Origin: Microbulbifer elongatus
GTDB taxonomy: Bacteria > Pseudomonadota > Gammaproteobacteria > Pseudomonadales > Cellvibrionaceae
Reading direction: 5' to 3'
Assembly: GCF_021165935.1 (NCBI RefSeq)
Contig: NZ_CP088953.1
Coordinates: forward strand, 1,176,001 to 1,240,000
Length of the DNA stretch: 64,000 nt
Position 1 is the first letter of the stretch. Each line of letters begins with the position of its first letter. The notes under the pieces were generated by a model. The model ran no database searches. It was given only the letters and a program-made list of their open reading frames with translations, and was not told the origin of the DNA. Position numbers and translations under genes: made by a program. This document shows, in pieces, positions 1-8,442 of this stretch.

Positions 1-80
1 CTGAAACTGCAACTGAATATCAGGTCATTTTTTTGGGGCCATTGTGCCCTGAGGAATCAACATCGTTTGAGGAGATGAAG

Positions 81-599
81 GTGAGAAAACTGTTTCTCTG
101 GTTGGGTATGCTGGCAATCGCTGTTCCAGCTTTGGCGTTGGAAGTGGGAAGCCCTGCGCCGGAATTTTCCCTGCAAGCATCGGATGGAAAAACCTACGCG
201 TTATCCGATTTCAAAGGCAAACAGGCGGTGGTGATTGCCTGGTACCCGAAAGCCTTTACCAAAGGTTGCACCATCGAGTGCAAATCGCTGGCTGAAAATG
301 GCCATCTGATTCGCGAGTACGATGTCGCCTACTTTATGGCCAGTACCGATGAGGTAGCGGATAACGCCAAGTTTGCCGAGGAGCAGAAGGCAGATTTTCC
401 GCTATTGAGCGACCCGACCGGGGAAGTGGCTGAGGCCTACGGGGTAAAGATGCCAGTGCTGAATATGGCCAAGCGGATCACCATCTATATCGACATGGAT
501 GGGAATGTGGCAAAGATCGACAAGGACATCAAGCCTGCCACCAGCGCTCAGGACATGGCACGCACTCTGGGTGAGCTGGGTATCGCCAAGAAGAGCTGA
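81..599 (+). CDS. Secreted peroxiredoxin (AhpC/TSA, BCP-like)
   Basis: Predicted thiol peroxidase of the AhpC/TSA superfamily, 172 aa. A hydrophobic N-terminus (MRKLFLWLGMLAIAVPALA) looks like a signal peptide, so it probably acts in the periplasm. The peroxidatic cysteine lies in KAFTKGCTIECKSL (C63), with a second cysteine four residues on (C67) as possible resolving residue; classical BCP/PrxQ spaces these by five. The end of the fold follows (FPLLSDPTGEVAEAYGV). A GTG at 81 is chosen because GAGGAG (69-74) sits six bases before it; an in-frame ATG at 75 would abut that Shine-Dalgarno. It stands alone and is followed by a strong hairpin. The family assignment is firm; the reductant partner is unknown. 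Confidence 0.88.
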   Translation: MRKLFLWLGMLAIAVPALALEVGSPAPEFSLQASDGKTYALSDFKGKQAVVIAWYPKAFTKGCTIECKSLAENGHLIREYDVAYFMASTDEVADNAKFAEEQKADFPLLSDPTGEVAEAYGVKMPVLNMAKRITIYIDMDGNVAKIDKDIKPATSAQDMARTLGELGIAKKS

Positions 600-602
600 G
601 TC

Positions 603-632
603 CAGACAGGGCCGCGAAAGCGGCCCTGTCTG
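603..632 (+). terminator. Rho-independent terminator after the peroxiredoxin
   Basis: A perfect 13-bp stem (cagacagggccgc and its complement) closes a GAAA tetraloop four bases after the peroxiredoxin stop. Only a short T-rich run follows. It also lies before the 3' end of the convergent minus-strand gene and may serve both. Confidence 0.75.
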
Positions 633-654
633 TATTTGGTTAGCCGATTTGGGG

Positions 655-1476
655 CTACCAGAGAGAGGGTTCGCCGTCTTCGGATTCGGGGGGCTGGCTA
701 CTCTCCCGGAGGCGCTGTCGCTCCAGCGCCTCTCCCTTAAGCTCGATGCCGGGAGCCCGGTCCGATTGCGTGCCGTCTTCAATAATGGACAGCTTGTCTA
801 AAAAATCCCAGAAGCTGACAAAGATTTTTTCGAGATCTTCCTGCGGGGGGGCAGTTCCTGGGGCAAAGTAGCCATCGGGGTGGAAATCGAGCATTAATAG
901 ATGATCGGGTGTTAGAGCGGTGTAAAAGCAGTACTCTCGGTCTAGCTTATAGTTTCCGTGATTTACACATACCCAATCACGCCCGCCGAAACGGTAGTGA
1001 ATCAGGTCTTCAATCCGTTCAGGGTAAATGAAACTGGTGCCTGATAAATCATCTATAGTGTGAATGTCGAAGCACACTCGCTCAAGCCAGCTTCGTTGTT
1101 TCAGATCAACTTTCGCAGAGTATCGATCGGGTGCCGGCCAAATTGCCTTGATGGTAACGCTGCAGGATCCTATAGCGGCCAATTGTTCGCCGTAGGGCAC
1201 GAAATGTCGCCAGTAGACTTCGCTTATAGGGAGATAGCTGAAGGCCGGTCTATTGCCTTTATAGGGGCGGGCTGTATTGACAAAGACGAAGGGTTCATAG
1301 ACCGAGTGGTCATAGATATCGCACTTGTGCGCGATATATTCAGGTCCGTAAGGTGCGGGCGTCGATATCTCACCGGAAAATATCAGCTGTATACCGGAAA
1401 GGTTAAAGCAACTGATAGAGCTATCTTCAAAAGCGCAGTAGTCCAGTACTTGATGCTGAGATATCAGGTTCGACAT
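655..1476 (-). CDS. Hypothetical protein, second gene of an orphan pair
   Basis: A 273-aa protein that I do not recognise. It begins MSNLISQHQVLDYCAFEDSS, has no signal peptide or clear membrane segment, and is rich in aromatic residues (EVYWRHFVPYGEQ, HLLMLDFHPDGYFAPG). The last ~40 residues are charged and probably disordered. Its Shine-Dalgarno (GGGAG) overlaps the stop codon of the upstream gene, three bases before its ATG, so the two are almost certainly translationally coupled. Composition is visibly more A+T-rich than the glycolytic or acc genes. The arrangement (large gene followed by smaller coupled gene) is compatible with effector-immunity or other accessory pairs, but nothing in the sequence proves this. 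Confidence 0.75.
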   Translation of the reverse strand: MSNLISQHQVLDYCAFEDSSISCFNLSGIQLIFSGEISTPAPYGPEYIAHKCDIYDHSVYEPFVFVNTARPYKGNRPAFSYLPISEVYWRHFVPYGEQLAAIGSCSVTIKAIWPAPDRYSAKVDLKQRSWLERVCFDIHTIDDLSGTSFIYPERIEDLIHYRFGGRDWVCVNHGNYKLDREYCFYTALTPDHLLMLDFHPDGYFAPGTAPPQEDLEKIFVSFWDFLDKLSIIEDGTQSDRAPGIELKGEALERQRLRESSQPPESEDGEPSLW

Positions 1477-1479
1477 GCG

Positions 1480-2625
1480 TTACTCCCAGCCAAGGTTACC
1501 GCTTACTTTTTCGACCAGCGCAACAAAGTTTGCACGGCTGAATTCTGCTATGTCGCCTTGGTGGTTCGCGATACGCGCTTTCAAATTCTCGGCGTTCTTA
1601 AGTGTCGATGCCGCTGGTGCGATCTTTTCTGACAGGGATGTCCAGCTTTTATCGTTTGCCTGGAGCTCCTTGGTCACCGCGTCTGCGTCAACTGCCTGGT
1701 GATATCTTGCGCCGAGGCTTTTCATGGTGAGTGTTTTCTTATAAGTGGCGCCAAGTCGGTCAATATCGGACAGCAGGGACCCAATGTTTGAGCGGGGCTC
1801 GACAAAACTGAATTGATGGTGGGAAAGGCTTGCCTGCCCTCGGGCTTTTACTACCTCAAGAGCGCTTTTGAGCAGCTTCGCACCGTGTCCAAAAATATAC
1901 CAGTGGTGCTGTTGATCCGTGTCAGCCCAGTATTGATTCTGAGTTTCGATTAAGACTTTGGCAAGATGGGTTGAGCCAGCTCCCTCTGGGCTCACCTTTT
2001 GTTCTGGACTTTTCCATATGCCAAGCTTGTCAATAATCGAGGTGGGGCAATAGTAAAGTGAAAATTCGTTATTGAGCTCGCGGCCGTTTATTGTTTGCGC
2101 GAAATAATCCCCGACTGAATCCCCGGTAAACTTGAGGTTGAAGGAGTGCTTTTTCGTATCGTAGTTTGCTGCAACAGCAGCGATATGGGTAGTGATTTGG
2201 TGAGCGTCTGCGGGATCATGTCTCCAAGCTCCATGAACAAAGCGTGATGAGTACAAGCCGGAAGGCTTGCCACACCCTTCGCCAAGTGACTGTTGAAGGC
2301 CACTGATATAAACTCCGTCCCCATGACTATTTGGCGCCCCTGACTGAAGAACCGAATAGGTCACCATCACAGAACCACAATCCAAGCGATGCTGATGCGC
2401 ATTGCTCTGATTGGATTGGCTGGTAATCCCCGCAGCAGAGTTTTTAAGCCCGATCATTTTCCGCAAGGTCTGCTGCCCGTGCAGGTCGTCCTCCTGCACA
2501 AACTCGAGATAGGGCGCCAGAAGATTCGGGTCAATAAATACCCGACGACCGTCTTTCCCAATTGTCTCTTTGCTCAAAAATACATATTCACTAAACGGCC
2601 GAGCGACTTCTTGTTGCATACCCAT
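1480..2625 (-). CDS. Hypothetical protein, first gene of an orphan pair
   Basis: A 381-aa protein of unknown family. It begins MGMQQEVARPFSEYVFLSKE; a second ATG lies two codons on, and neither has a strong Shine-Dalgarno. Visible features are a Gly/Ser-rich middle (GDGVYISGLQQSLGEGCGKP), a histidine-rich stretch (HGAWRHDPADAHQITTHIAA), HHWYIFGHGAKLL, and a C-terminal third likely to be helical. No signal peptide and no membrane segment are seen. The gene ends three bases before the following gene, with which it shares its stop/Shine-Dalgarno region. A 14-bp perfect palindrome lies about 100 bp upstream. Lower G+C than the backbone suggests an accessory origin. I cannot assign a function. Confidence 0.75.
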   Translation of the reverse strand: MGMQQEVARPFSEYVFLSKETIGKDGRRVFIDPNLLAPYLEFVQEDDLHGQQTLRKMIGLKNSAAGITSQSNQSNAHQHRLDCGSVMVTYSVLQSGAPNSHGDGVYISGLQQSLGEGCGKPSGLYSSRFVHGAWRHDPADAHQITTHIAAVAANYDTKKHSFNLKFTGDSVGDYFAQTINGRELNNEFSLYYCPTSIIDKLGIWKSPEQKVSPEGAGSTHLAKVLIETQNQYWADTDQQHHWYIFGHGAKLLKSALEVVKARGQASLSHHQFSFVEPRSNIGSLLSDIDRLGATYKKTLTMKSLGARYHQAVDADAVTKELQANDKSWTSLSEKIAPAASTLKNAENLKARIANHQGDIAEFSRANFVALVEKVSGNLGWE

Positions 2626-2725
2626 TCCATTGCGGCATCAAATTTCGGGCTGGCTATTCTAGCGAGGGTGCTGCTTTTATTGAATGCCGGTACGGCTGTA
2701 ATTTTGTGAAATATGAAAAATGTGT

Positions 2726-2739
2726 TGTACGATCGTACA
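2726..2739. promoter_or_regulatory. Perfect 14-bp palindrome, candidate operator
   Basis: TGTACGATCGTACA is a perfect palindrome about 100 bp upstream of the orphan gene pair (transcribed leftward from 2625) and just beyond the 3' end of the gene ending at 2766. The position and symmetry fit a dimeric repressor site. No regulator gene adjoins it, so the assignment is only a suggestion. Confidence 0.35.
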
Positions 2740-2765
2740 GTTTCCCTTTTGGTACCTATTGCATT

Positions 2766-3209
2766 TCAGAAAGAAAAAGTGGCCGCGCGAAGCTCGGTTC
2801 CGGCGGCCAAACACTCGGTGGTATTTTTCTCTACCGCCCGTTCGGCGCGGGCCTCAATGCTGGCGCCGCCAGTAAACGCGGCCTTCATCGCGTCCCGGGT
2901 GATCCTGCCGGCAAAGCGAGTGGCTAGGTCTTCAATCCGGGGTTCCAGTTCAGTTTCCGATTTTGTGCTGAAATTCCCCTCCTGCCATGGACTCCGGAAA
3001 GCAGGCACCTCTTCCGGTTTCTCCATTTCCCGGGCAACGATGTCACGCAGGTACCTTGCCTCCTCCAGAGACCTTCGGATGTCCGCGCTTCGACGAGCCG
3101 CCGCTGTGCTCTGGGCAGGTTCGGCGCATTGCGGATGAAGGCAAAGTATCCCTGAGACGCACCAGGTCCACAGAGTGGATGCGGGCGCGGGAAAAAATCT
3201 GGCACGCAT
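2766..3209 (-). CDS. Small hypothetical secreted protein
   Basis: A 147-aa open frame starting at an ATG (an in-frame TTG lies three codons further out). The N-terminus has two arginines and a hydrophobic stretch (TLWTWCVSGILCLHPQCAEP) that could be a signal peptide. The rest is charged and probably helical (RRSADIRRSLEEARYLRDIV). No family is recognised. The plus-strand frames here have much less natural amino-acid composition, which supports this reading. The Shine-Dalgarno is weak, so existence is likely but not certain. Confidence 0.45.
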   Translation of the reverse strand: MRARFFPAPASTLWTWCVSGILCLHPQCAEPAQSTAAARRSADIRRSLEEARYLRDIVAREMEKPEEVPAFRSPWQEGNFSTKSETELEPRIEDLATRFAGRITRDAMKAAFTGGASIEARAERAVEKNTTECLAAGTELRAATFSF

Positions 3210-3417
3210 ATTGCTCAAGATTGATTAACACAGGGAAATTCTCCCGGGGCAAAAAACTGCCCCTGGCCCACTGGCCAAAGCCAGTCTCAAAGTTTCTGCG
3301 GCTACTACCAGAGTGGCTGACGAGCACCAGTTAAGAGCCTTTCAAAAAAACCGGATTGTTATGAGGTTTCGTTGCCAGCACCCGATGTGTGCGTGGCCAG
3401 GGGCTCTTTTGTCCGAA

Positions 3418-3434
3418 AAATAATAATTGTTATG
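3418..3434 (+). promoter_or_regulatory. Weak Fur-like A/T palindrome before the TonB receptor
   Basis: Centred about 37 bp upstream of the receptor ATG is ATAAT-A-ATTGTTA, matching about 10 of 14 defined positions of the 7-1-7 Fur motif. The location fits repression of an outer-membrane receptor, but the match is imperfect and A/T-rich DNA gives such matches by chance. Confidence 0.25.
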
Positions 3435-3461
3435 GCATTTTTTCAAACCAAGGGGTCGCTA

Positions 3462-6014
3462 ATGAAGCAGTCACTTATGCAGAAGAAAGTACTGAGTTGT
3501 GCCGTGGTAGCAATCATCGCCAGTGGGGTTACGGCGCCGAGTGCTCCAGTTTTCGCGGAAGAGATCGAAGAGGTGGCCGTGACTGGCGTCCGGGGTAAGC
3601 CCAGGTCGGTTTCAGACTCGCCGGTGCCGGTGGACGTATTCGGTAGTGAGGCGCTGGAGTCCGTGTCCTATACCGATACCAACGATGTGATGAAAACCCT
3701 GGTTCCTTCTTATACCGTCAATCGCCAGCCGATCAGTGATGGTGGTACCTTTATTCGTCCTGCGCAGTTGCGGGGCATGCCTACGGATAAGACACTGGTA
3801 CTGGTGAACTCCAAGCGACGTCACCGCGCCGCGCTGGTGCAGATTGGCGGCTCGGGCACTCAGGGCCCTGATATCGCGACTATCCCCAGCTCCGCACTGA
3901 AGTCCGTAGAGGTGTTGCGTGATGGTGCCGCCGCACAGTACGGCTCCGACGCGATTGCCGGCGTGATCAATTTTATTCTCAAGGACAATTCGGACGGTGG
4001 TTCACTGAGCGTACGCGCTGGTGAATATTCGGAAGGAGATGGGTTCCAGAGTACGGCCACTGCCAATGTAGGTCTGCCGATCGGCAGCGATGGGTTTTTC
4101 AGTTTGTCTGGCGAGGTTTCTCAATCGGATTTTACTTCCCGTTCCGAGCAGTATTGCGAAAGCTGGTTCTGTGTCACGGAGCAGACTCCGGAATTTATCG
4201 AGGCAGCCGAGAATGCCTCGCTAGAGGGCGATGTGGTGCAACCCTGGGGTCAGCCGAATTCGGAAGGTGCACGGGTCTTTTTCAACGCCGGCTACGATCT
4301 GGGCGGAGGTAAAGAAGTCTATGCCTTTGGTAACTACTCTGAGAGCTCTGCGGATGGCGGATTCTACTACCGTTATCCTGGCAATGGCACCATTGAGGAT
4401 CTGCGGGAAGCCGACGGGTCCATTTACACTCCGCTGGAAAAATTTCCCGGTGGTTTTACTCCGCGCTTTGCTGGCGATGTGACTGACTACTCGTTGGTGA
4501 GTGGGCTGAAAGGTGAGATGCTGAACGGTGTTCTGTACGACTTTAGTGCGCGCTACGGCTACAGCGACATTGAATACACCCTGAGCAATACCATCAATCC
4601 ATCGCTTGGGCCTGACAGCCCCACCGCGTTCAAGCCGGGTACCCTGGCCAATGAAGAAATTCAATTGCAGGCGGATTTTTCCAAGGAACTGGATTGGGGC
4701 ATGAGTGCCCCAGTGGTGGCAGCGTTTGGTGTCAGCTATATGGATGAATCCTATGAGCTGAGCGGTGGCGATGAAGCCTCTTATGCTGCTGGTCCTTACG
4801 CGACCCAAGACCCCTGGGACTTCTGTGACGGTGGTATGCCCACCGCGGCGGGACAGTCCGTGATCGACGCTGGTTCGTCACTGAACTGCGCCGATGACAA
4901 TGATCCGGTGTATACGGTCGTCGGCGTGGGCTCCAACGGTTTCCCCGGCTATTCGCCAGAATATTCCGGCAGTTATGCACGGGATTCCTATGCGGTATAT
5001 GGGGATTTGAGTACGGATATTACGGACCGCCTGTTTGCGCAGGCCGCATTGCGCTTTGAAGACTATTCCGACTTTGATTCAGAGCTGGTGGGCAAGTTGG
5101 CGATGCAGTACGACCTCACTGAAAACATCGGCCTGCGCTCTTCCCTTGGTACCGGCTTCCGGGCACCGACCCCGGGGCAACAGGGCACCACCAATGTATC
5201 CACCCGCCTTCCGGAAGGCTTCCCGGTTGCCACCGGTCTGTTCCCTGCCAGCAGTTCGGTTGCACAGGCACTGGGCGCGGAGGCGCTGAAACCGGAAACT
5301 TCGACCAACTTCACCCTGGGTTTTACCGCGGATTTCGACAATTTGTCGATGACCGTGGACTTCTACCGTATCGATGTGGATGACCGTACCTATGCAATTT
5401 CTACCCTGCCGGTAGCGGCATCGCAAGATGATCCTGCAGCCTATGCCAACTATCTGGCGCTTGTGGATGCCGGCGTTGTGGGAGCAGAATCTATCGGCGG
5501 CGTTTTTTACTTTACCAATGCGTTTGATACACGCACGCAAGGGGTTGACGTGGTTGCCACCTACCCACTGGCGTGGTCCGATTCCAGTGTGACGAACCTG
5601 ACCGCATCGTTTAACTACAACAAGTCGGAGTTTGCGTCGGACCCGAGCGCATATCTCAATGAAGAAGATGAGTTTGACTTTGAACACTTCCAGCCAGAGC
5701 TACGCGGTGCGCTCACCGCAATGCAGGATGTTGGTCCGGTGTCACTGATGGCCCGTGCCAACTGGTATGGCAGTTACGAAAACTTCAACGCCGGTGAGGT
5801 GCAGAAATACGACCCGGTCGTGCAGGTCGATGTGGAAGGGCGTTACCATATTACGGATGCCACCAATATGAGTGTTGGCGGGCGAAATATATTTGATACT
5901 TACCCGGAAAAGGACCTGTTGGGCGACGAATGCTGTGGGGCTATCTACATGGCGGGAACCGTGGTCGACTGGCAGGGTAGCTTCTACTACATGAGCCTGA
6001 ATCACAACTTCTGA
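3462..6014 (+). CDS. TonB-dependent outer-membrane receptor
   Basis: An 850-aa TonB-dependent receptor. The start at ATG 3462 is set by AAGGGG six bases upstream and by a good signal peptide (MKQSLMQKKVLSCAVVAIIA, cleaved near PVFAEE). Right after it comes a TonB-box-like EEVAVTG, then the plug domain with LRGMPTDKTLVLVNSKRRH, VEVLRDGAAAQYGSDAIAG and VINFILK. The remainder is a 22-strand-type barrel ending in aromatic SFYYMSLNHNF, as expected for an outer-membrane C-terminus. The ligand cannot be read from sequence; the plug resembles receptors often annotated for organic substrates rather than classic siderophore receptors. It faces, convergently, the aminotransferase/TauE pair and is closed by a terminator. 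Confidence 0.93.
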   Translation: MKQSLMQKKVLSCAVVAIIASGVTAPSAPVFAEEIEEVAVTGVRGKPRSVSDSPVPVDVFGSEALESVSYTDTNDVMKTLVPSYTVNRQPISDGGTFIRPAQLRGMPTDKTLVLVNSKRRHRAALVQIGGSGTQGPDIATIPSSALKSVEVLRDGAAAQYGSDAIAGVINFILKDNSDGGSLSVRAGEYSEGDGFQSTATANVGLPIGSDGFFSLSGEVSQSDFTSRSEQYCESWFCVTEQTPEFIEAAENASLEGDVVQPWGQPNSEGARVFFNAGYDLGGGKEVYAFGNYSESSADGGFYYRYPGNGTIEDLREADGSIYTPLEKFPGGFTPRFAGDVTDYSLVSGLKGEMLNGVLYDFSARYGYSDIEYTLSNTINPSLGPDSPTAFKPGTLANEEIQLQADFSKELDWGMSAPVVAAFGVSYMDESYELSGGDEASYAAGPYATQDPWDFCDGGMPTAAGQSVIDAGSSLNCADDNDPVYTVVGVGSNGFPGYSPEYSGSYARDSYAVYGDLSTDITDRLFAQAALRFEDYSDFDSELVGKLAMQYDLTENIGLRSSLGTGFRAPTPGQQGTTNVSTRLPEGFPVATGLFPASSSVAQALGAEALKPETSTNFTLGFTADFDNLSMTVDFYRIDVDDRTYAISTLPVAASQDDPAAYANYLALVDAGVVGAESIGGVFYFTNAFDTRTQGVDVVATYPLAWSDSSVTNLTASFNYNKSEFASDPSAYLNEEDEFDFEHFQPELRGALTAMQDVGPVSLMARANWYGSYENFNAGEVQKYDPVVQVDVEGRYHITDATNMSVGGRNIFDTYPEKDLLGDECCGAIYMAGTVVDWQGSFYYMSLNHNF

Positions 6015-6044
6015 TCTTATATTGTCTTCTACAAGATCGATTTG

Positions 6045-6069
6045 ATCCCCGCTCTGCGGGGATTTTTTT
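6045..6069 (+). terminator. Terminator of the TonB receptor gene
   Basis: An 8-bp stem (atccccgc/gcggggat) with a three-base loop followed directly by a run of seven T, 30 bp after the receptor stop codon. A textbook intrinsic terminator. Confidence 0.85.
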
Positions 6070-6095
6070 GCATTCCGTTTATGTATGGAACGGGT

Positions 6096-6120
6096 ATAAA
6101 AAAGGCCAGCTAAGCTGGCC
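6096..6120 (-). terminator. Terminator of the aminotransferase gene
   Basis: On the minus strand a 7-bp GC-rich stem (ggccagc/gctggcc) with a three-base loop is followed by a run of six T, about 30 bp past the aminotransferase stop. With 6045-6069 it forms a back-to-back pair separating two convergent genes. Confidence 0.8.
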
Positions 6121-6150
6121 AGTGGAGCGAATGTTGCGGGTGACGGTCAA

Positions 6151-7305
6151 TTAGCTGATTCGGTGGAGCACCTTGGGTAGCGCAGAAGTGTATTTCTGAA
6201 CATCTTCCAGGCGGCCCATGCTGACACGGGACCAGTTTGTGTAGTCGCGGTAAATGCCACGAATCAGAACGTTTTCCTTGGCCATTTCTGCGCGGAAGGA
6301 TTCCGCGTTCAGCGCACCGAGATTGACGAACATAAAGTTTGTGACCGAAGGCAGAGCCGTGAGGCCGTTCTCTTTTACCGCGGCGGCGACCATTTCCCGT
6401 GCTTCCTTGATCTTTGCGCGGCAGTAATCCATAAACTGGTGGTCCTCGTAGCAGGCGATGGCAGCAGCCAACCCGGCCTGGTTGAGTCCATACCAGCCGA
6501 GGCCGTACTTTTCCATCTGCTCGATCTTCTCCGGCTGGGCGATCAGGTAGCCCACGCGCATCCCTGCCAGGCCATAGATCTTGGAGAATGTGCGGGCAAC
6601 GATAATATCGTGACCGTCCTTGATCAGCGGAATAACCGTATTGGCGTCGCTGTCATCGGTCAGCTCGTTATACGCCTCGTCAGCGAGGACGGTGCACTTT
6701 TTCGAGGCTTTGATGCAGAAATTGCGCATGGCGAGCGGGTCGATCAGCATCCCGGTCGGATTATTCGGGTTCGTCACCTGAACCATGGAAATACTATCGT
6801 CAATCGCGCTGTACATTGCGTCGAGATCGATGGCGAGAGATTCCAGCTTTGGCAGGCGTTTAATCTCACCAATATTCTGAAGCTCCACTACCCGTGAAGT
6901 GGTGTCCCAAAACAGGTCGGGGCCGAGGATATTTCCGGTCTGTGCTGCGGTTACGGCGGCTGCCGCGAGGCCGGCACTGGAGCCGGATCCGAGCGTGACG
7001 TATTCCGGCGTCAGCCCATGGCGTTCTGCGATCATGGTCTTCAGGCGCATTACGCTGTCGTAGACATAGTAGGCACCCTTCTGGCTCGCTTCCATCATGG
7101 CCTTTAATGCGGCCGGACTTGGCCCGTAGGGGTTTTCATTGGCATTGAGTTTGGCAACGCCGGGGGGCGGCCCGTATAGCGGGGTTGGCCGGTTAATTTC
7201 TGGTTTGGTTCCTGCCAGGCTGCTGGTGCTTGCAGCGGCAAACGCAGCGGAAACCGTAGCGGTTGTCCCCTGTAGAAATAACCTCCTGCTGAGTGATTTT
7301 TGCAT
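6151..7305 (-). CDS. Tat-exported class I/II PLP aminotransferase (HisC-like)
   Basis: A 384-aa fold-type I aminotransferase resembling histidinol-phosphate aminotransferase. The start is ATG 7305 with GGGAGG upstream. The N-terminus is a twin-arginine signal (SRRLFLQG, then a mild hydrophobic stretch ending SSLAG), so the enzyme should be exported folded with its PLP. Family motifs are NANENPYGPSP, NPNNPTG (179-185), LADEAY (D209, Y212) and the Schiff-base lysine in TFSKIYGLAGMRVGYL (K242). No histidine genes are nearby, so a role in histidine synthesis is unlikely. It lies 76 bp behind a TauE/SafE transporter on the same strand. A periplasmic transaminase is odd because amino acceptors are normally cytoplasmic; the substrate is unknown. 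Confidence 0.88.
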   Translation of the reverse strand: MQKSLSRRLFLQGTTATVSAAFAAASTSSLAGTKPEINRPTPLYGPPPGVAKLNANENPYGPSPAALKAMMEASQKGAYYVYDSVMRLKTMIAERHGLTPEYVTLGSGSSAGLAAAAVTAAQTGNILGPDLFWDTTSRVVELQNIGEIKRLPKLESLAIDLDAMYSAIDDSISMVQVTNPNNPTGMLIDPLAMRNFCIKASKKCTVLADEAYNELTDDSDANTVIPLIKDGHDIIVARTFSKIYGLAGMRVGYLIAQPEKIEQMEKYGLGWYGLNQAGLAAAIACYEDHQFMDYCRAKIKEAREMVAAAVKENGLTALPSVTNFMFVNLGALNAESFRAEMAKENVLIRGIYRDYTNWSRVSMGRLEDVQKYTSALPKVLHRIS

Positions 7306-7381
7306 TATTGTTCCTCCCGGTCGGTCGGTGTTGTGAATAGAAATCGTTGCAAGAGACTTTGGCGGGTTGCCCGCACTTCGC

Positions 7382-8200
7382 TCACGCTTTGGTAAACATC
7401 GCCATGGATACGGCAATCAGGTAGATCCCAAACAGGCGTTTGAGGTGCAATTCATTCAGGCTATGGGCCCAGCGCGCACCGATAGGGGCCGAGATCACAG
7501 AGAAGATAGAAATGGCGATCAGCGCGGGAATATTGATGTAACCGATAGACCCCATGGGCAGGTTCTGCGCACCCAGCCCCATAATGAGAAACCCGATAGC
7601 CCCGGGTAGTCCGATCAGGAAGCCGATACCGGAAGCGGTAGCAACCGCCTGGTGGGCGGGACGATTACACAGCACCATGGTCATTACCGTGATGGTGCCG
7701 CCGCCGATTCCCAACAGTGATGAAAAACCACCGAGAAAACTGGCCAATCCCGCGCGGGCGATACCGCGCGGCATTTCCAGTTTGCCTTTGAGACCGTCGA
7801 ACAGGTTGGGGAAAAGAAAGTAGATGGAGTACAGCAGTACACCGGCGGCAAAGACATATACCAGGCTTTTGCTATCGGTGAAGGAGGCGATATACAGCCC
7901 GCCACCGACTCCAAGCACAATCCAGATGGACCAGTCCCGCAGCACCTTGAAGTCGACGGCCCCCCGTTTGTGATGCGCCTGCACCGAGCGCGCCGAGGAG
8001 ATGACGATGGAAGCGAGGGAGGTGCCCACCGCTACCCGCATCATTTCATCACTGGCACTGTGCAGAAACGGGAATACCGCAAGCAGCGCGGGCACCACTA
8101 CGAAGCCTCCTCCGTTGCCAAACAGCCCCGCGGTAATACCCGCAATCAGACCTGCGGCACACAGCAGCAGAATAAATAAGGATACTTCTTCAATGCTCAT
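7382..8200 (-). CDS. TauE/SafE-family anion/sulfite exporter
   Basis: A 272-aa integral membrane protein of the TauE/SafE (DUF81) family, usually exporting sulfite or organosulfur anions. The start is ATG 8200 with GGGGGA upstream. It shows the paired family signatures: near the N-terminus AGITAGLFGNGGGFVVVPAL, and in the second half FLGGFSSLLGIGGGTITVM, each beginning a bundle of about four helices. It is first in a probable two-gene unit with the Tat-exported aminotransferase, hinting at a shared substrate, perhaps an amino sulfonate; that is inference. The divergent neighbour is a secreted metalloprotease. Confidence 0.88.
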   Translation of the reverse strand: MSIEEVSLFILLLCAAGLIAGITAGLFGNGGGFVVVPALLAVFPFLHSASDEMMRVAVGTSLASIVISSARSVQAHHKRGAVDFKVLRDWSIWIVLGVGGGLYIASFTDSKSLVYVFAAGVLLYSIYFLFPNLFDGLKGKLEMPRGIARAGLASFLGGFSSLLGIGGGTITVMTMVLCNRPAHQAVATASGIGFLIGLPGAIGFLIMGLGAQNLPMGSIGYINIPALIAISIFSVISAPIGARWAHSLNELHLKRLFGIYLIAVSMAMFTKA

Positions 8201-8442
8201 CGGCTCCCCCGGTTTGTTCTTCGTTGAACAGGATCTAAAAAGCATTAACCGTGCCAAGGGCTGCGGGTGATCGGAGGCGCTTGGTGGAGGGCGACGAACT
8301 GAGTGGTTGGTGAGATCAGACGAATTGTCTGGTATCGGCGACGAAAACGGGACAGCCTGACGGTGGACTGCTTCGGCGCGAATGGTAGTCTTCGTGCCCA
8401 ATGAACGAACATAAACATAATGAAACGCACTCAGGGGGACCC

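Noticed and set aside
1060..1632. A 190-codon plus-strand frame over the orphan pair
   Set aside because: It overlaps the 3' end of one gene and the start of the other in antisense, has no Shine-Dalgarno and no natural composition.
2713..3138. A 141-codon plus-strand frame opposite the small hypothetical gene
   Set aside because: Ser/Ala/Arg-rich composition typical of an antisense frame; the minus-strand reading has a plausible signal peptide and helical body.
6151..7305. hisC of histidine biosynthesis
   Set aside because: It has a Tat signal and no his genes nearby; paralogues with this signal are a separate group.
8317..8331. Inverted repeat CAGAC-GAATT-GTCTG between the TauE and metalloprotease genes
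   Set aside because: Only five pairs per arm and no further support; too weak to call an operator.
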